Positions 26,394-37,043 of a stretch of DNA of 62,261 bases are shown here, piece by piece. This DNA comes from an uncultured Desulfovibrio sp. (GTDB lineage: Bacteria > Desulfobacterota > Desulfovibrionia > Desulfovibrionales > Desulfovibrionaceae): positions 1 through 62,261 of the forward strand of contig CAJOMG010000015.1 in assembly GCA_905235595.1 (NCBI GenBank), in the 5' to 3' direction. The first letter of the stretch is position 1. Each line of letters opens with the position of its first letter. A model generated the notes under the pieces. It was not told the origin of the DNA and did no database searches. It worked only from the letters and a program-made list of their open reading frames with translations. The translations under genes were made by a program, and so were the position numbers.

Positions 26394-27215
26394 ATGGATT
26401 GTGGAGGCATTTTGGCTGATCAAGATGGTGTCCTGCAAGCCCGTGCAGCATTTCCACGCGGACTTGAACAACCACCTGGGAGCTTGCGCTTTGGTATGGA
26501 CGCCCTGCTTTTGGCTGCCTTTGCAGTGCGGCATATAGAAACTCATATCAATCTTAAATGCAAGCATATTATTGCGGCAGAACTAGGCAGCGGCTGCGGA
26601 GCAGCTATCATTGCTCTTTGCCTAAAATGTCCTGCAGTAAGCGGGCTTGGTCTTGACAGAGAGGTGTCGCTTATTAGGGCAGCACAGCGTAATGCTCAAA
26701 GGCTTGGTCTCTCTTCCCGCCTTTTTTTTGATGTCAAGGACCTTACTGACCTTTCCGCGCTGCATACTTTGCCCTCCTTATCAGATGTTCATTTTACAGC
26801 CGGAAGATTTGATCTTGTGTTGTGCAATCCTCCTTTTGAGATTAATGGTCGACCATCGCACAACCAATTGCGTGAGCATGCCTTGCGCACACCAGAAGGA
26901 AGTGAGGAGAGTCTAAGGTTTTTTTGCCTTGCTTCGTCTAGGCTTTTGCGTCATCACGGTTTTTTTGTTTGTATTGCTCATATCAATTTATTGCCACAAT
27001 TATGTATTGCCCTTCACATTGCAAAGCTTGGCATACAATGCTTGCTTCCTGTACGCCCGCATTCAGATAAACCATCAAGCCGTATTTTGTTGATAGCCCG
27101 ACTGCATGCAGCAGATAATATTTTTCTTGAAAAACCACTAACACTACACCCTCGTACAACTGGCAATAACAGATGGACTAAAACCGCATTGCGTTTTTGT
27201 TCATGGTTGAAATAA
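26394..27215 (+). CDS. tRNA1(Val) A37 N6-methyltransferase-like (TrmN6)
   Basis: 273 residues, Rossmann methyltransferase. PPGSLRFGMDALLLAAF at the start, AELGSGCGAAIIAL as the SAM-binding loop, and LVLCNPPF as the catalytic NPPF motif of N6-adenine or N5-glutamine methylases; an SxR segment (SSRILLIARL) lies near the end. It fits the TrmN6/YfiC family, which methylates A37 of tRNA-Val. It follows the U32 gene after 7 nt, with no ribosome-binding site of its own, so translation is probably coupled. Confidence 0.82.
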   Translation: MDCGGILADQDGVLQARAAFPRGLEQPPGSLRFGMDALLLAAFAVRHIETHINLKCKHIIAAELGSGCGAAIIALCLKCPAVSGLGLDREVSLIRAAQRNAQRLGLSSRLFFDVKDLTDLSALHTLPSLSDVHFTAGRFDLVLCNPPFEINGRPSHNQLREHALRTPEGSEESLRFFCLASSRLLRHHGFFVCIAHINLLPQLCIALHIAKLGIQCLLPVRPHSDKPSSRILLIARLHAADNIFLEKPLTLHPRTTGNNRWTKTALRFCSWLK

Positions 27216-27251
27216 TCAGGGCTTTTCCTACCACTTGTTTTGGAGAGATTC

Positions 27252-30200
27252 ATGGGTTTTATCGCTGATCTGCACATTCATTCCCGCTTCTCAAGAGCTA
27301 CAAGCAAAGCTCTCACACCTCGTCACCTGGCGGCGTGGGCGCGCTGTAAAGGTATACATGTATTAGGTACGGGTGATTTTACACACCCTGAATGGCGTGC
27401 TGAACTCAGGCAGCAACTTGTCCAAGATTCTTCTACCGGGCTCTACCGTCTGTCTGTTACTCCGGAAGAGATTCCTTTTATTTCTCTGACGCAACCGTCT
27501 TTTTCAGGTAATGAGGATCTTCCTCTTTTTATTCCTCAAACTGAAATCAGCTCAATTTACAAGCGCCATGGCAAAGTAAGAAAAATTCACAATCTTGTTT
27601 TTGTTCCCACTTTAGATGATGCAGACCGTCTTTCCAAGCGCCTTTCAAGCATTGGCAACCTTAGCGCTGATGGACGTCCCATTCTTGGATTGGATTCACA
27701 CGACCTTTTAGAAATTCTGTTAACTTGTGTGCCCAGTGCTGTTCTCATTCCAGCACATATCTGGACGCCTTGGTTTGCATTGTTTGGTTCAAAGTCTGGT
27801 TTTGACAGGATAGAAGAATGCTTTTCAGATCTCACCAATCAGATTTTTGCACTTGAGACAGGTCTTTCTTCGGACCCTGCCATGAATCGCTTGATAAGCG
27901 ACCTTGATGGTTATGCTCTTATTTCTAATTCTGATGCCCATTCTGGTCCCAATCTCGGTAGAGAGGCAAATCTTTTCGAAGGGATGCCCAGTTACGATGG
28001 TATTTTTTCAGCCCTGCGCCTTGCAGCCAGACGCGAGGCACAAGATGCTTTACATTGTCGTTTTTTGGGTACCATGGAATTTTATCCTGATGAAGGAAAA
28101 TATCACCTGGATGGACACCGTTCCTGCAATGTAGTTTTAGATCCACAAGAGGCGCAGAAGTTGGGTAATCTCTGCCCCGTATGTGGTAAGCCTCTTACTG
28201 TTGGTGTACTTCACCGTGTTTTGGAATTAGCTGACAGGAGCGTCACCCCGACAGCACTGTCGCGAGAACCTGTGGCTAAGCCTCTTATCCCACTTGCTGA
28301 ACTCGTAGGCGAAATTCTTGGTGCAGGTATCACATCCAGAAAAGTACAGGAGCAGTATGCACGGCTTTTGCGTACACTTGGACCAGAACTTACCATCCTT
28401 TGCAGCATTCCTGTTTCTGATATTCGCAACCACTGGGAACCTCTTGGCGAGGCCGTTGAAAGAATGCGTAATGGTCAAGTATTTCGCCATGGCGGATACG
28501 ATGGTGTTTACGGCAAAGTGCACGTTTTTTCACCTGATGAACTTTCAGACATGGGGTATAACATGCTGCCTGGATTGCGTTCCAAATTATGCAATCCTTT
28601 ACGTGCACGTAAAATCCCTCAGGCTTCACTTTTTCATTCTTCCATTGATGAAAATGGTGCTAAAATCAAAACAAATATGGCAGCTCACTTAAATCCGATT
28701 GACAGTTTTTCAGGAGAACAGCAAAAAGCGCTTTATGCAGGACCGAAACCAGTGCTTGTTCTCGCAGGACCTGGTGCAGGAAAAACACACATACTTGTTG
28801 GACGTATTAACCGTTTACTTAGTGAAGGCATTACACCCTCTCGAATTTTCGCTATTACGTTTACTCGACGTGCAGCAGAAGAAATACGTAGCCGATTAAA
28901 AGTCACCTTTTCGTGCAAATCTCCTGTTAAATTTGTCCAGTGTGACACCCTACACGCTATTGCCTGGAAAATTCTCTGCGAATCTGCGACTACCTCCCCA
29001 ATTTTACTTAATGAGGAAATGGCTGCCAATGCTTTTTATACCGCAAATTCACATCTTCCATCTCATTATGCACAAGAACTATGGATTCAGCTAGGTGTTG
29101 CTCGGGAGATGCGCACGCTCTCTACCGAGCCTTCGGATAGTCCTTTATCTGCTGCGGCATTACGCTATACAGAACGTAAAAGGTCTGGAAAACGACTTCT
29201 TGTTGATTATACTGATTTACTTGAGTGGTGGTTTACAAGAATCCGCACTTTATCAGACACGCAACGTCCACTTCATGTTCTTGTTGATGAGGTTCAAGAT
29301 CTTTCTATTTTACAGCTGAATATTGTACAGGCGTTATTGCCGGAAGACGGCTCGGGCTTTTTTGGTATAGGAGATCCTGACCAGTCTATTTACGGATTTC
29401 GTGGTGCTTCGGGGCAAAGTGAAAAGACTCTTCGTTTATGCTGGCCAAAACTTCTCACCCTAAGACTTGGCCAGAGTCATCGTTCCTGTCAGAGTATTTT
29501 AGATATGTCGCGTAGTCTCATGCTGAATAAGGGGCAATGTGGTCAGTTGCATTCAGATCAAACCTTTCCTGCTGAACTTCGCCTTTTTACGGCCAGTAAT
29601 GCACAATCTGAGGCACGATGGGTCGCATCACGAATTTCTGATTTAATTGGAGCTACTTCCCATACAATTCTAGACCAAAACACCAAAGGCACAGAAGACA
29701 GTCTTTCGGCAACATTAGCTCCAGGTGATATAGGTGTGCTTGTTCGTATCAAAGCACAGCTACCTATCATTAAAGTTGCTCTGGACAAGGCCGGCATACC
29801 TTGTGCTGCTCCAGCTGATGACTCATTATTGGATGATAGCTCATGCGGCAGATTACTTGCCCAAGTTGCACCTTTATGTGGTTTTGGTGATGCATTTTCC
29901 TTTGTTTTACCTTATAATTCTAGGTGTAATGACTCCTCTTTACCAACCTCTTGGTATTGTTCTCTACCGGAACCAGAACTAATGCAGAATTGGCTGAAAG
30001 AGCAGGATTGGGCTGGAGACATTTTTCTCTCAGGTAATACTTGGAAAAAATTTTGTCTTTTATGGAATGAATGTGGTTCTTGGCATGCTTTTCTTAATCG
30101 CCTCGTGTGGTTACGTGAAGATGAGGCGGTAAAGGCAAAAGCTGAACGGGTCCAGCTGATTACTCTTCATGCTTCAAAAGGCTTAGAGTTCAAAGCAGTT

Positions 30201-30515
30201 TTTCTTCCTGGCCTTGAGGATGGTATTTTGCCTTTGCGCAGAGATGTTCTTTTTCAAAAATCAGTATGCGACATAAATCATATACCGTTAAAGCAGGATT
30301 GCAAATTTTTGGATGAAGAACGTCGTCTTCTATATGTGGGTATAACACGTGCAGCACGCGCTATTTTTATAAGCTTTTGTTCCCAAAGGCGTCTTTTTGG
30401 CAAACAGTACGCGCTTCCTCCCTCCCCCTTTTTATCGAGTATTAGCAAATACTGCCGTTGCAGCAAGTTAACTCAGCATGTTCGGTACGAACATAAACCT
30501 ATTTCGTTGATATAG
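27252..30515 (+). CDS. EndoQ-like PHP nuclease fused to UvrD-type helicase
   Basis: 1087 residues in two halves. Residues ~1-420 match the EndoQ/TIGR00375 PHP family: DLHIHSRFSRATSKAL, GTGDFTHPEW, HIWTPWFALFGS, ISNSDAHSGPNLGREAN, then a zinc finger with CPVC around residue 307. Residues ~490-1087 are a full SF1A helicase: GPGAGKT (~505), TFTRRAAEEI, DEVQDLSILQ, GDPDQSIYGFRG, LRLGQSHRS, LHASKGLEFKAVF and VGITRAAR. EndoQ nicks DNA next to deaminated bases, so the fusion may nick and then unwind the damaged strand. ATG 27252 follows GGAGAG; the TTG at 27240 is less likely. Confidence 0.85.
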   Translation: MGFIADLHIHSRFSRATSKALTPRHLAAWARCKGIHVLGTGDFTHPEWRAELRQQLVQDSSTGLYRLSVTPEEIPFISLTQPSFSGNEDLPLFIPQTEISSIYKRHGKVRKIHNLVFVPTLDDADRLSKRLSSIGNLSADGRPILGLDSHDLLEILLTCVPSAVLIPAHIWTPWFALFGSKSGFDRIEECFSDLTNQIFALETGLSSDPAMNRLISDLDGYALISNSDAHSGPNLGREANLFEGMPSYDGIFSALRLAARREAQDALHCRFLGTMEFYPDEGKYHLDGHRSCNVVLDPQEAQKLGNLCPVCGKPLTVGVLHRVLELADRSVTPTALSREPVAKPLIPLAELVGEILGAGITSRKVQEQYARLLRTLGPELTILCSIPVSDIRNHWEPLGEAVERMRNGQVFRHGGYDGVYGKVHVFSPDELSDMGYNMLPGLRSKLCNPLRARKIPQASLFHSSIDENGAKIKTNMAAHLNPIDSFSGEQQKALYAGPKPVLVLAGPGAGKTHILVGRINRLLSEGITPSRIFAITFTRRAAEEIRSRLKVTFSCKSPVKFVQCDTLHAIAWKILCESATTSPILLNEEMAANAFYTANSHLPSHYAQELWIQLGVAREMRTLSTEPSDSPLSAAALRYTERKRSGKRLLVDYTDLLEWWFTRIRTLSDTQRPLHVLVDEVQDLSILQLNIVQALLPEDGSGFFGIGDPDQSIYGFRGASGQSEKTLRLCWPKLLTLRLGQSHRSCQSILDMSRSLMLNKGQCGQLHSDQTFPAELRLFTASNAQSEARWVASRISDLIGATSHTILDQNTKGTEDSLSATLAPGDIGVLVRIKAQLPIIKVALDKAGIPCAAPADDSLLDDSSCGRLLAQVAPLCGFGDAFSFVLPYNSRCNDSSLPTSWYCSLPEPELMQNWLKEQDWAGDIFLSGNTWKKFCLLWNECGSWHAFLNRLVWLREDEAVKAKAERVQLITLHASKGLEFKAVFLPGLEDGILPLRRDVLFQKSVCDINHIPLKQDCKFLDEERRLLYVGITRAARAIFISFCSQRRLFGKQYALPPSPFLSSISKYCRCSKLTQHVRYEHKPISLI

Positions 30516-30643
30516 CGGTCAGTTTTTATTCCTCCAAGTATAATGTGCTCTTATTTTTATCCGAAAAAGTTTATACATACATTTCCGTACCGAAGTCATT
30601 TATATCTGCTGTATCTAAACACAATGAACGGTAGTTTTTTAGT

Positions 30644-31135
30644 ATGTCATCAATTCCACAGCATAATATGCGCAATTATTTGCTGCTTGGGCTTTGTTGT
30701 TTACTGCTATCTGGCTGCGGTTTGTTTCGTCCAGCGGTTGAAGACACATATGTACCCGCTGCAGCTCGCAAAGTTTTTAACACTGCCTATAGCCAGATGG
30801 GGAAAAAATACCGAAGTGGTGGAGCATCACCGCAAAAGGGTTTCGACTGTTCCGGACTTGTATGGTGGGCGTATCGAGTCAACGGCTATAAGATTCCTCG
30901 TGTTACTCTTGATCAAGCCCGCTATGGACAATCAGTACCCAAGGAGCGTGCGCGTACAGGTGACATAGTTGTTTTTCGAACAAGCAGTGGATCTCAAGGC
31001 TTGCATACTGGCCTTTATGCTGGTGGTAATGCTTTTATTCACAGCCCAAGAAGTGGTGCAAAAGTCCGCATGGAACGCATGGACATTCCCTATTGGCGCA
31101 GCAAGCTTGTGGCAGTGCGGCGCATTGTACGGTAA
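30644..31135 (+). CDS. NlpC/P60 family lipoprotein
   Basis: 163 residues. A lipoprotein signal ends at LLSGC (Cys25). The NlpC/P60 domain follows with GFDCSGLVWWAYRVNG (nucleophile Cys69), a conserved RTGDIVVF, and GLHTGLYAGGNAFIH for the catalytic His. Such lipoproteins cut peptide stems of peptidoglycan in the periplasm, like E. coli Spr (MepS). It is a single gene after the helicase; the 128-nt leader is A+T-rich. The ribosome-binding site is weak. Confidence 0.88.
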   Translation: MSSIPQHNMRNYLLLGLCCLLLSGCGLFRPAVEDTYVPAAARKVFNTAYSQMGKKYRSGGASPQKGFDCSGLVWWAYRVNGYKIPRVTLDQARYGQSVPKERARTGDIVVFRTSSGSQGLHTGLYAGGNAFIHSPRSGAKVRMERMDIPYWRSKLVAVRRIVR

Positions 31136-31308
31136 AGCCGTTGGCTACTGCGATTCTTTTTCCTAATATCACTGGTCGCATCCTCTTTTTTTAGCAACAA
31201 CTCTGTTGCGAACTTCCTTTACTTTTTTTTTGACTTATACCAATATAGTTGATGAGGAAAACAACCAATCATGTATTGTTTGAATATTTTTCTGATGGAG
31301 GGGCGAGT

Positions 31309-31887
31309 ATGCCTCGCAAAGTATCTACAACAAACAATTTGTTAAGTATTGCTGATATTTCAAGGCACTTTTCCCTGCCCGAATCAACAACACGATACTA
31401 TTGCAAGCGTTTTGCTGATTTTATACCCAGTGTTGGGGAAGGCAGACGTCGTCGGTATCGCCATGAAACGCTTGACGTGATTGCCACCATTCTAGATGAA
31501 ATGCATAAATCACGTACTGCCGCCGCGGTAGAAGAAGTTCTGCATGTTAGATTTCCGCAAAATACTGTTGCCATACCTCATTCTTCACCTACCATGACAA
31601 CAAATCTTCCGCAGGCTACTACCAGTTTCATACCAGTTTCAGCCCTTCAACTTATAGAACGTCAGACGCTTGCTTTAGAAAGTATTGCGCAAATATTGCA
31701 TACAATGGTACTGCGTTTCAATCCTGAGCCATTCGCGGACTCGTCTGTCTCCCAACTTCGAAATGATATTGAGAAGTTGCGCATTTTGCTTGATTCATCA
31801 GAAAAGACACAACAGGCTGATTTAGAGCAGCTTCGCTCCTGGATGACAAAGATCATTCGATGCAACAAGTCTCAATCAGCAATGTAA
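31309..31887 (+). CDS. MerR-like helix-turn-helix regulator
   Basis: 192 residues. The N-terminal winged helix-turn-helix reads SIADISRHFSLPESTTRYYCKRFADFIP..GEGRRRRYRHET, as in MerR-type regulators. A 40-residue unstructured linker follows, then a helical segment (residues ~115-180) with Leu/Arg heptads that should dimerise. The effector domain is not recognised. ATG 31309 is chosen for GGAGGGG 9 nt upstream; the in-frame ATG at 31249 has none. It sits at the edge of the A+T-rich block, next to a DsbA-like gene on the other strand. Confidence 0.65.
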   Translation: MPRKVSTTNNLLSIADISRHFSLPESTTRYYCKRFADFIPSVGEGRRRRYRHETLDVIATILDEMHKSRTAAAVEEVLHVRFPQNTVAIPHSSPTMTTNLPQATTSFIPVSALQLIERQTLALESIAQILHTMVLRFNPEPFADSSVSQLRNDIEKLRILLDSSEKTQQADLEQLRSWMTKIIRCNKSQSAM

Positions 31888-31914
31888 AATTGTTAACTTC
31901 TTCTTACTGTTTTC

Positions 31915-32727
31915 TTACTTCTTCATGTTTTTTTTCAAAGCAATATCCACAGCCCCTTTAAATAAGTCCAAGGGCAATGCACCACGAATAACAAGTCTGT
32001 TTACAAGAAAAAATGGTGTACCTTCAATTCCTAAATCTTGAGCATCCTTCAAATCCTCTGTGATCATCTCCGTAATCTTCTTGTTGTGTATATCGCGACT
32101 TAAACGTTTCGTATCTATTCCAAGCCCTTCGGTTGTTTTTTTCAGATACTTTTCCCCATCAGCAATTAGTGTATCTCTGTTGGCAAACAGTTTTTTGTAG
32201 AACTCCCATGCTTTTTCCTCATTTTGCTGTGCTACAGCCAAAAAATATGTTGCTGCTAGAGCACCGGGCCCTTTTTCGTCCAGCGGCAAGCTTTTAAAGA
32301 CCATATTCACATCTTTTCCGTATTCGTCAAGTATAGCCGCTATGGTGTTAGAAGCCTGCTGACAGTAATGGCAGGTAAAGTCGGTAAATGCTATAATGCT
32401 CACTTTAGCATTTTCATTGCCAAGAACTGGTCGACCTTGAACCTTAACGTTCTTTGGTATGTTAAGATCTTCTGTCCACTGAGCCTCAAGAGTACGCTTA
32501 CGGCGCAAATTGGAGCCTTGTTGCGCGATTTCAAGTACTGACTCGCTATTATTTCGCAAAACGTCCATTACAAGATCTGGCCTTTCTCGAAATAGCTTTT
32601 CCAGGACTTGAGGTAAATTTTCATTTGTAATAGCTCCCGCTCCTGCGGAGATTTCCGAGCTGCACAGCATGCATATAATGACTCCCATGGCAAGCTTTTT
32701 CAAAATAATTGTTCTTTCAGCTTTCAT
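31915..32727 (-). CDS. DsbA-like thioredoxin-fold protein, secreted
   Basis: 270 residues. An N-terminal signal peptide (MKAERTIILKKLAMGVIICMLCSS) is followed by a helical spacer and a thioredoxin domain with TDFTCHYCQQ (CHYC, around residue 119) and a cis-Pro loop EGTPFFLVN. It is of the DsbA/BdbD/ScsC-like group that forms or repairs disulfides in the periplasm. AAGGAAGGAAC lies upstream of the ATG. It is convergent with the MerR-like gene (27 nt apart). No DsbB partner is in the window. Confidence 0.85.
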   Translation of the reverse strand: MKAERTIILKKLAMGVIICMLCSSEISAGAGAITNENLPQVLEKLFRERPDLVMDVLRNNSESVLEIAQQGSNLRRKRTLEAQWTEDLNIPKNVKVQGRPVLGNENAKVSIIAFTDFTCHYCQQASNTIAAILDEYGKDVNMVFKSLPLDEKGPGALAATYFLAVAQQNEEKAWEFYKKLFANRDTLIADGEKYLKKTTEGLGIDTKRLSRDIHNKKITEMITEDLKDAQDLGIEGTPFFLVNRLVIRGALPLDLFKGAVDIALKKNMKK

Positions 32728-32760
32728 TGCTGTTCCTTCCTTTCTTTGATTTAGATTTTT

Positions 32761-33170
32761 TCAAGACATCACTTCCAAACGATATTGTGCCTTAACACCT
32801 TTAATTTTAAGCTGCAGCGCTTCCAGTTCCACTGGTTTTTTCATGTACCCAAAAGCACCATCACTCATGGACTGTACGAGCTTCATATCTGCATGGCCTA
32901 ACAACAAAATCACTTGTGTGTAGGCCAATGGCTGTGAATTGCACGAAACGCTGTTATTCCGTCCATATTCGGCATCTTAATATCAATAAGGACAATTTTA
33001 TATGGAAAATCTTCCTTTAATGTGAATGCTTCAGTACCACTTACAGCAGTTTTACACTCATAACCTCGACGTGCAAGACGTTTGCTCAAAATTTTGTTAA
33101 TTTCCTCCTCATTATCGACAAGTTTTTTTTAATTGGATCCAAATTCTCTACGTCTTATTATTTTTCGCAT
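32761..33170 (-). pseudogene. Frameshifted response-regulator receiver gene
   Basis: No intact frame survives. Reading the minus strand from ~33128 gives KKLVDNEEEINKIL, RRGYECKTAVSGTEAF, then VLIDIKMPNMDGI with the phospho-Asp. A stop (TGA, 32910-32912) follows soon after; the next frame resumes as VILLLGHADMKL and ends with GAFGYMKKPVELE, the Lys-Pro loop, and a stop at 32761-32763. A one-base shift near 32912-32925 explains it. At the 5' end an in-frame TAA (33129-33131) beside an A8 run separates the receiver from the only upstream ATG (33170). The remnant covers a stand-alone receiver of about 120 residues. Sequencing error is the main alternative. Confidence 0.75.
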
Positions 33171-33329
33171 CTTGGTTTACACTGATAAAGACACCAATAA
33201 TGAACTTAAGCTACATCTTATCTTTTCCTTTTTTGTTGTTTTTACTAGCATTTTTCTTCACTTTCGTCTATGAATTTTGCACATATTTCCTTATACGTCT
33301 TTACGTTTTCACGTTTAACTATATTTTAC

Positions 33330-33358
33330 TTGACGCTACGTAAGCACTATTCTAATTT
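33330..33358 (+). promoter_or_regulatory. Possible sigma-70 promoter for parA
   Basis: TTGACG and TAATTT are spaced by 17 nt in a very A+T-rich leader, with the parA ATG about 62 nt downstream of the -10 box. It is a reasonable match, but A+T-rich DNA gives such matches by chance. Confidence 0.35.
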
Positions 33359-33411
33359 TTTGAAAACAATAAAATGTTTCATGTTTATTATATAAAAACA
33401 CATTGAAATAG

Positions 33412-34601
<1,190 letters not shown>

Positions 34602-34765
34602 TACAAGAACTCCAAAAAAATTAAAAAAAACTATTATATACCTGTATAAGAAAATTTAAAAGAAAACAACAAAAAGATAAAAAATCAAATAATCATACAA
34701 AAGATTCGATATAACAAATAACACTATAAACAAGAGAAAATAGTTTTGAAGTGAGGTAGAAAATA

Positions 34766-35662
34766 ATGGGTGGAAATAAAGGGTTGGGAAGAGGCTTGGA
34801 AGCACTATTTGGTGATAAAAATAGCAGAGATGTGAAAGCAAGGATATCACAAATTTCAGTAGAAGCATTAAAGCCAAATCAAAATCAACCACGAAAATAC
34901 TTTAATGAGACAGCATTACAAGAACTAGCAAATTCAATAAAAACTCAGGGTATTGTGCAACCATTACTTGTTCGACCAACTGAAAATGAGGGTGAATTTC
35001 AAATAATAGCAGGCGAAAGGCGCTGGCGTGCAGCAAAACTTGCTGGTTTAACAGAACTTCCAGTCCTTATTAGAAATTTGAATGATCAAGAGGTAATGGC
35101 AGCTGCGTTAATTGAAAATCTACAACGTGAAGATCTTAATCCAATTGAAGAAGCAGAAGCTCTGCAATCGTTGAAAGAAACACTAAAACTAACTCAGGAA
35201 GAACTGGCAGAACGGCTGGGTAAAAGCAGACCTGCAATAACAAATACATTGCGGTTGCTTCAATTGAGCAAAGAAATTCAAAAAGATTTAGAAACAGGAC
35301 AAATTAGTACAGGCCATGCCCGTTGTCTACTAAGCATAGAAGATACAGCAACTAGGGAAGAATTACGAAACGTAATAAGAAACAAAAAACTTACAGTACG
35401 TGAAACAGAAGAAGCAGTAGTATATTGGAAAACAATGCATGGTCTACCCTGGGATGAAGAAACAGGAAACGAAAAAATTGAAAAAACAAAGAGACGGAAA
35501 AAAAGTTTGACAATAAAAAATTGGCAAGATGCACTGAGTGAGGCATTAAAATGTAAAGTAACAATTAATGGTACAGAAGAAAGTGGTAAAATTGGAATAT
35601 CATACACTAACAATGAAGAATTTACTCACTTATTATCGAAAATGGGACTACAGAACAACTAA
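34766..35662 (+). CDS. parB: Chromosome-partitioning protein ParB
   Basis: 298 residues. KGLGRGLEALFG at the N-terminus, GIVQPLLVRP, the CTP-binding GERRWRAAKLAG, IENLQREDLNPIEEAEAL, and a helix-turn-helix with ERLGKSRPAITNTLRLL. It binds parS and spreads as CTP-dependent clamps around the origin. GAGG lies 10 nt before the ATG. It is convergent with rsmB and shares CTAA at the end. No parS-like TGTTTCACGTGAAACA was seen in the window. Confidence 0.95.
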   Translation: MGGNKGLGRGLEALFGDKNSRDVKARISQISVEALKPNQNQPRKYFNETALQELANSIKTQGIVQPLLVRPTENEGEFQIIAGERRWRAAKLAGLTELPVLIRNLNDQEVMAAALIENLQREDLNPIEEAEALQSLKETLKLTQEELAERLGKSRPAITNTLRLLQLSKEIQKDLETGQISTGHARCLLSIEDTATREELRNVIRNKKLTVRETEEAVVYWKTMHGLPWDEETGNEKIEKTKRRKKSLTIKNWQDALSEALKCKVTINGTEESGKIGISYTNNEEFTHLLSKMGLQNN

Positions 35663-37005
35663 TATCCACCATTTTTTTTCAAAAGAGCGCAATACATGCC
35701 TTCAAGCCAGGGATGGTCGTGTGGAGTTTGCCATTGGACTAAAAGCTGTAAATCAGTATTCTTATGAAGCAAAGATTCTATAAGAGAATCGTTTTCTTGT
35801 TTACGCAAAGTGCAGGTTATGTAAGCCAGCTGCATACCTGGTTGGAGAAGAGAAAGGCATGCAGAAAGAATAGACTTTTGTGTAGCAACATACTTACTTA
35901 AAAGATTACAACTTCGCCTCCTTATATCAGGACGACGTGCTAGAACGCCAAGACCAGAACAAGGTGCATCAACAAGAATATGTCCATACCATCTTGATAT
36001 AGGTGTATGTGAAGCATCCGCAAGGGAAACAACAGGTTGAGATAGATGCAAACGTTGACACTCTAGAGGTAATGCGGAGAGACGTGACAATGTTAAATCA
36101 GTGCAAAATTTTACAGGAATACCCTGCTCAAGCAAAGTGAAGGTTTTTCCTCCAAAACCAGCACAAACATCCCAAACTGGTTGTGTCCACGCATCAAGAT
36201 GCAACATATCTAAAGCGATTTGGGAACCAGCAGACTGATAAGAAATAACTCCATCATTGTGTAATTGAGAAATTGGAATAGTATCAACTTCTAGTGGCAT
36301 ACAACCAGGTGCAAAAGCTACACCCCAAGAAGCAATACTGATTCCACCAGAATCCAATAATTTATTATATATTCGATAGGCATCTGGATGAAGGGCATTT
36401 ACACGTAAGCAACGCCATGGACGCAAAAGTGAACGTTGCATTAGACGGATGCAATCATCAAAACCATAATCGTCAAGCCAGATTTTAACTATCCATAAAG
36501 GTATACCATAAAAAATAGAAAGGGCATCAATTTTTGAAGATGAAAATTTCATATAAAATTCTAAATGCTGCAACAAAACTAAATTACGTTGTACAGAACG
36601 CAAAACAGCATTTGCAACACTAGCAAGGCGTTGGTCATAAAGATAGTGAACAGAATCAACAACAGTATAAATAATAGAATATTGCTTTAAATTATTGAGA
36701 AAAAGCAAACTATAAACAGACAATCCAAGTAAAAGATACATTGGTCTGGGAATATTACCAGGTTTTTTCAAAAAATAAGAAAGTATAAATACAATACGTG
36801 GTTCAGTGCGTAAAAAACCATATACCAATTCAGTAGTTAAATTGATTGACTTCTGAATAAATGAAGAATTTTGACATGAAAAAATCAGAGATAGTGATTG
36901 CTGTACAGTATAGCCGTTATCAACGAGTAAAAGGGAATGCAGGGCCATATTGTTTGCAGAAAATGGAAGTGAAAGAATTTTTTTAGGAATCAAATGATTA
37001 CTCAC
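35659..37005 (-). CDS. rsmB: 16S rRNA cytosine-C5 methyltransferase (RsmB-like)
   Basis: 448 residues. An N-terminal NusB-like helical domain (~15-160) is followed by a SAM-dependent RNA m5C methyltransferase domain: VWDVCAGFGGKTFTLLE, ILVDAPCSGLGVLARRPDIR with one catalytic Cys, and YITCTLRKQEN with the other. Modifies C967 of 16S rRNA in E. coli. Its last codons overlap the parB stop. It is strongly A+T-rich with many Tyr, Leu and Ile codons ending in A/T. Confidence 0.88.
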   Translation of the reverse strand: MSNHLIPKKILSLPFSANNMALHSLLLVDNGYTVQQSLSLIFSCQNSSFIQKSINLTTELVYGFLRTEPRIVFILSYFLKKPGNIPRPMYLLLGLSVYSLLFLNNLKQYSIIYTVVDSVHYLYDQRLASVANAVLRSVQRNLVLLQHLEFYMKFSSSKIDALSIFYGIPLWIVKIWLDDYGFDDCIRLMQRSLLRPWRCLRVNALHPDAYRIYNKLLDSGGISIASWGVAFAPGCMPLEVDTIPISQLHNDGVISYQSAGSQIALDMLHLDAWTQPVWDVCAGFGGKTFTLLEQGIPVKFCTDLTLSRLSALPLECQRLHLSQPVVSLADASHTPISRWYGHILVDAPCSGLGVLARRPDIRRRSCNLLSKYVATQKSILSACLSLLQPGMQLAYITCTLRKQENDSLIESLLHKNTDLQLLVQWQTPHDHPWLEGMYCALLKKNGGY

Positions 37006-37043
37006 GTTAATTAATCCATATCAAAGTCATATATAATAAATCA

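Noticed and set aside
33360..33390. parS-like site near parA
   Set aside because: TGTTTCATG matches only one half of the palindrome; no full 16-bp parS seen.
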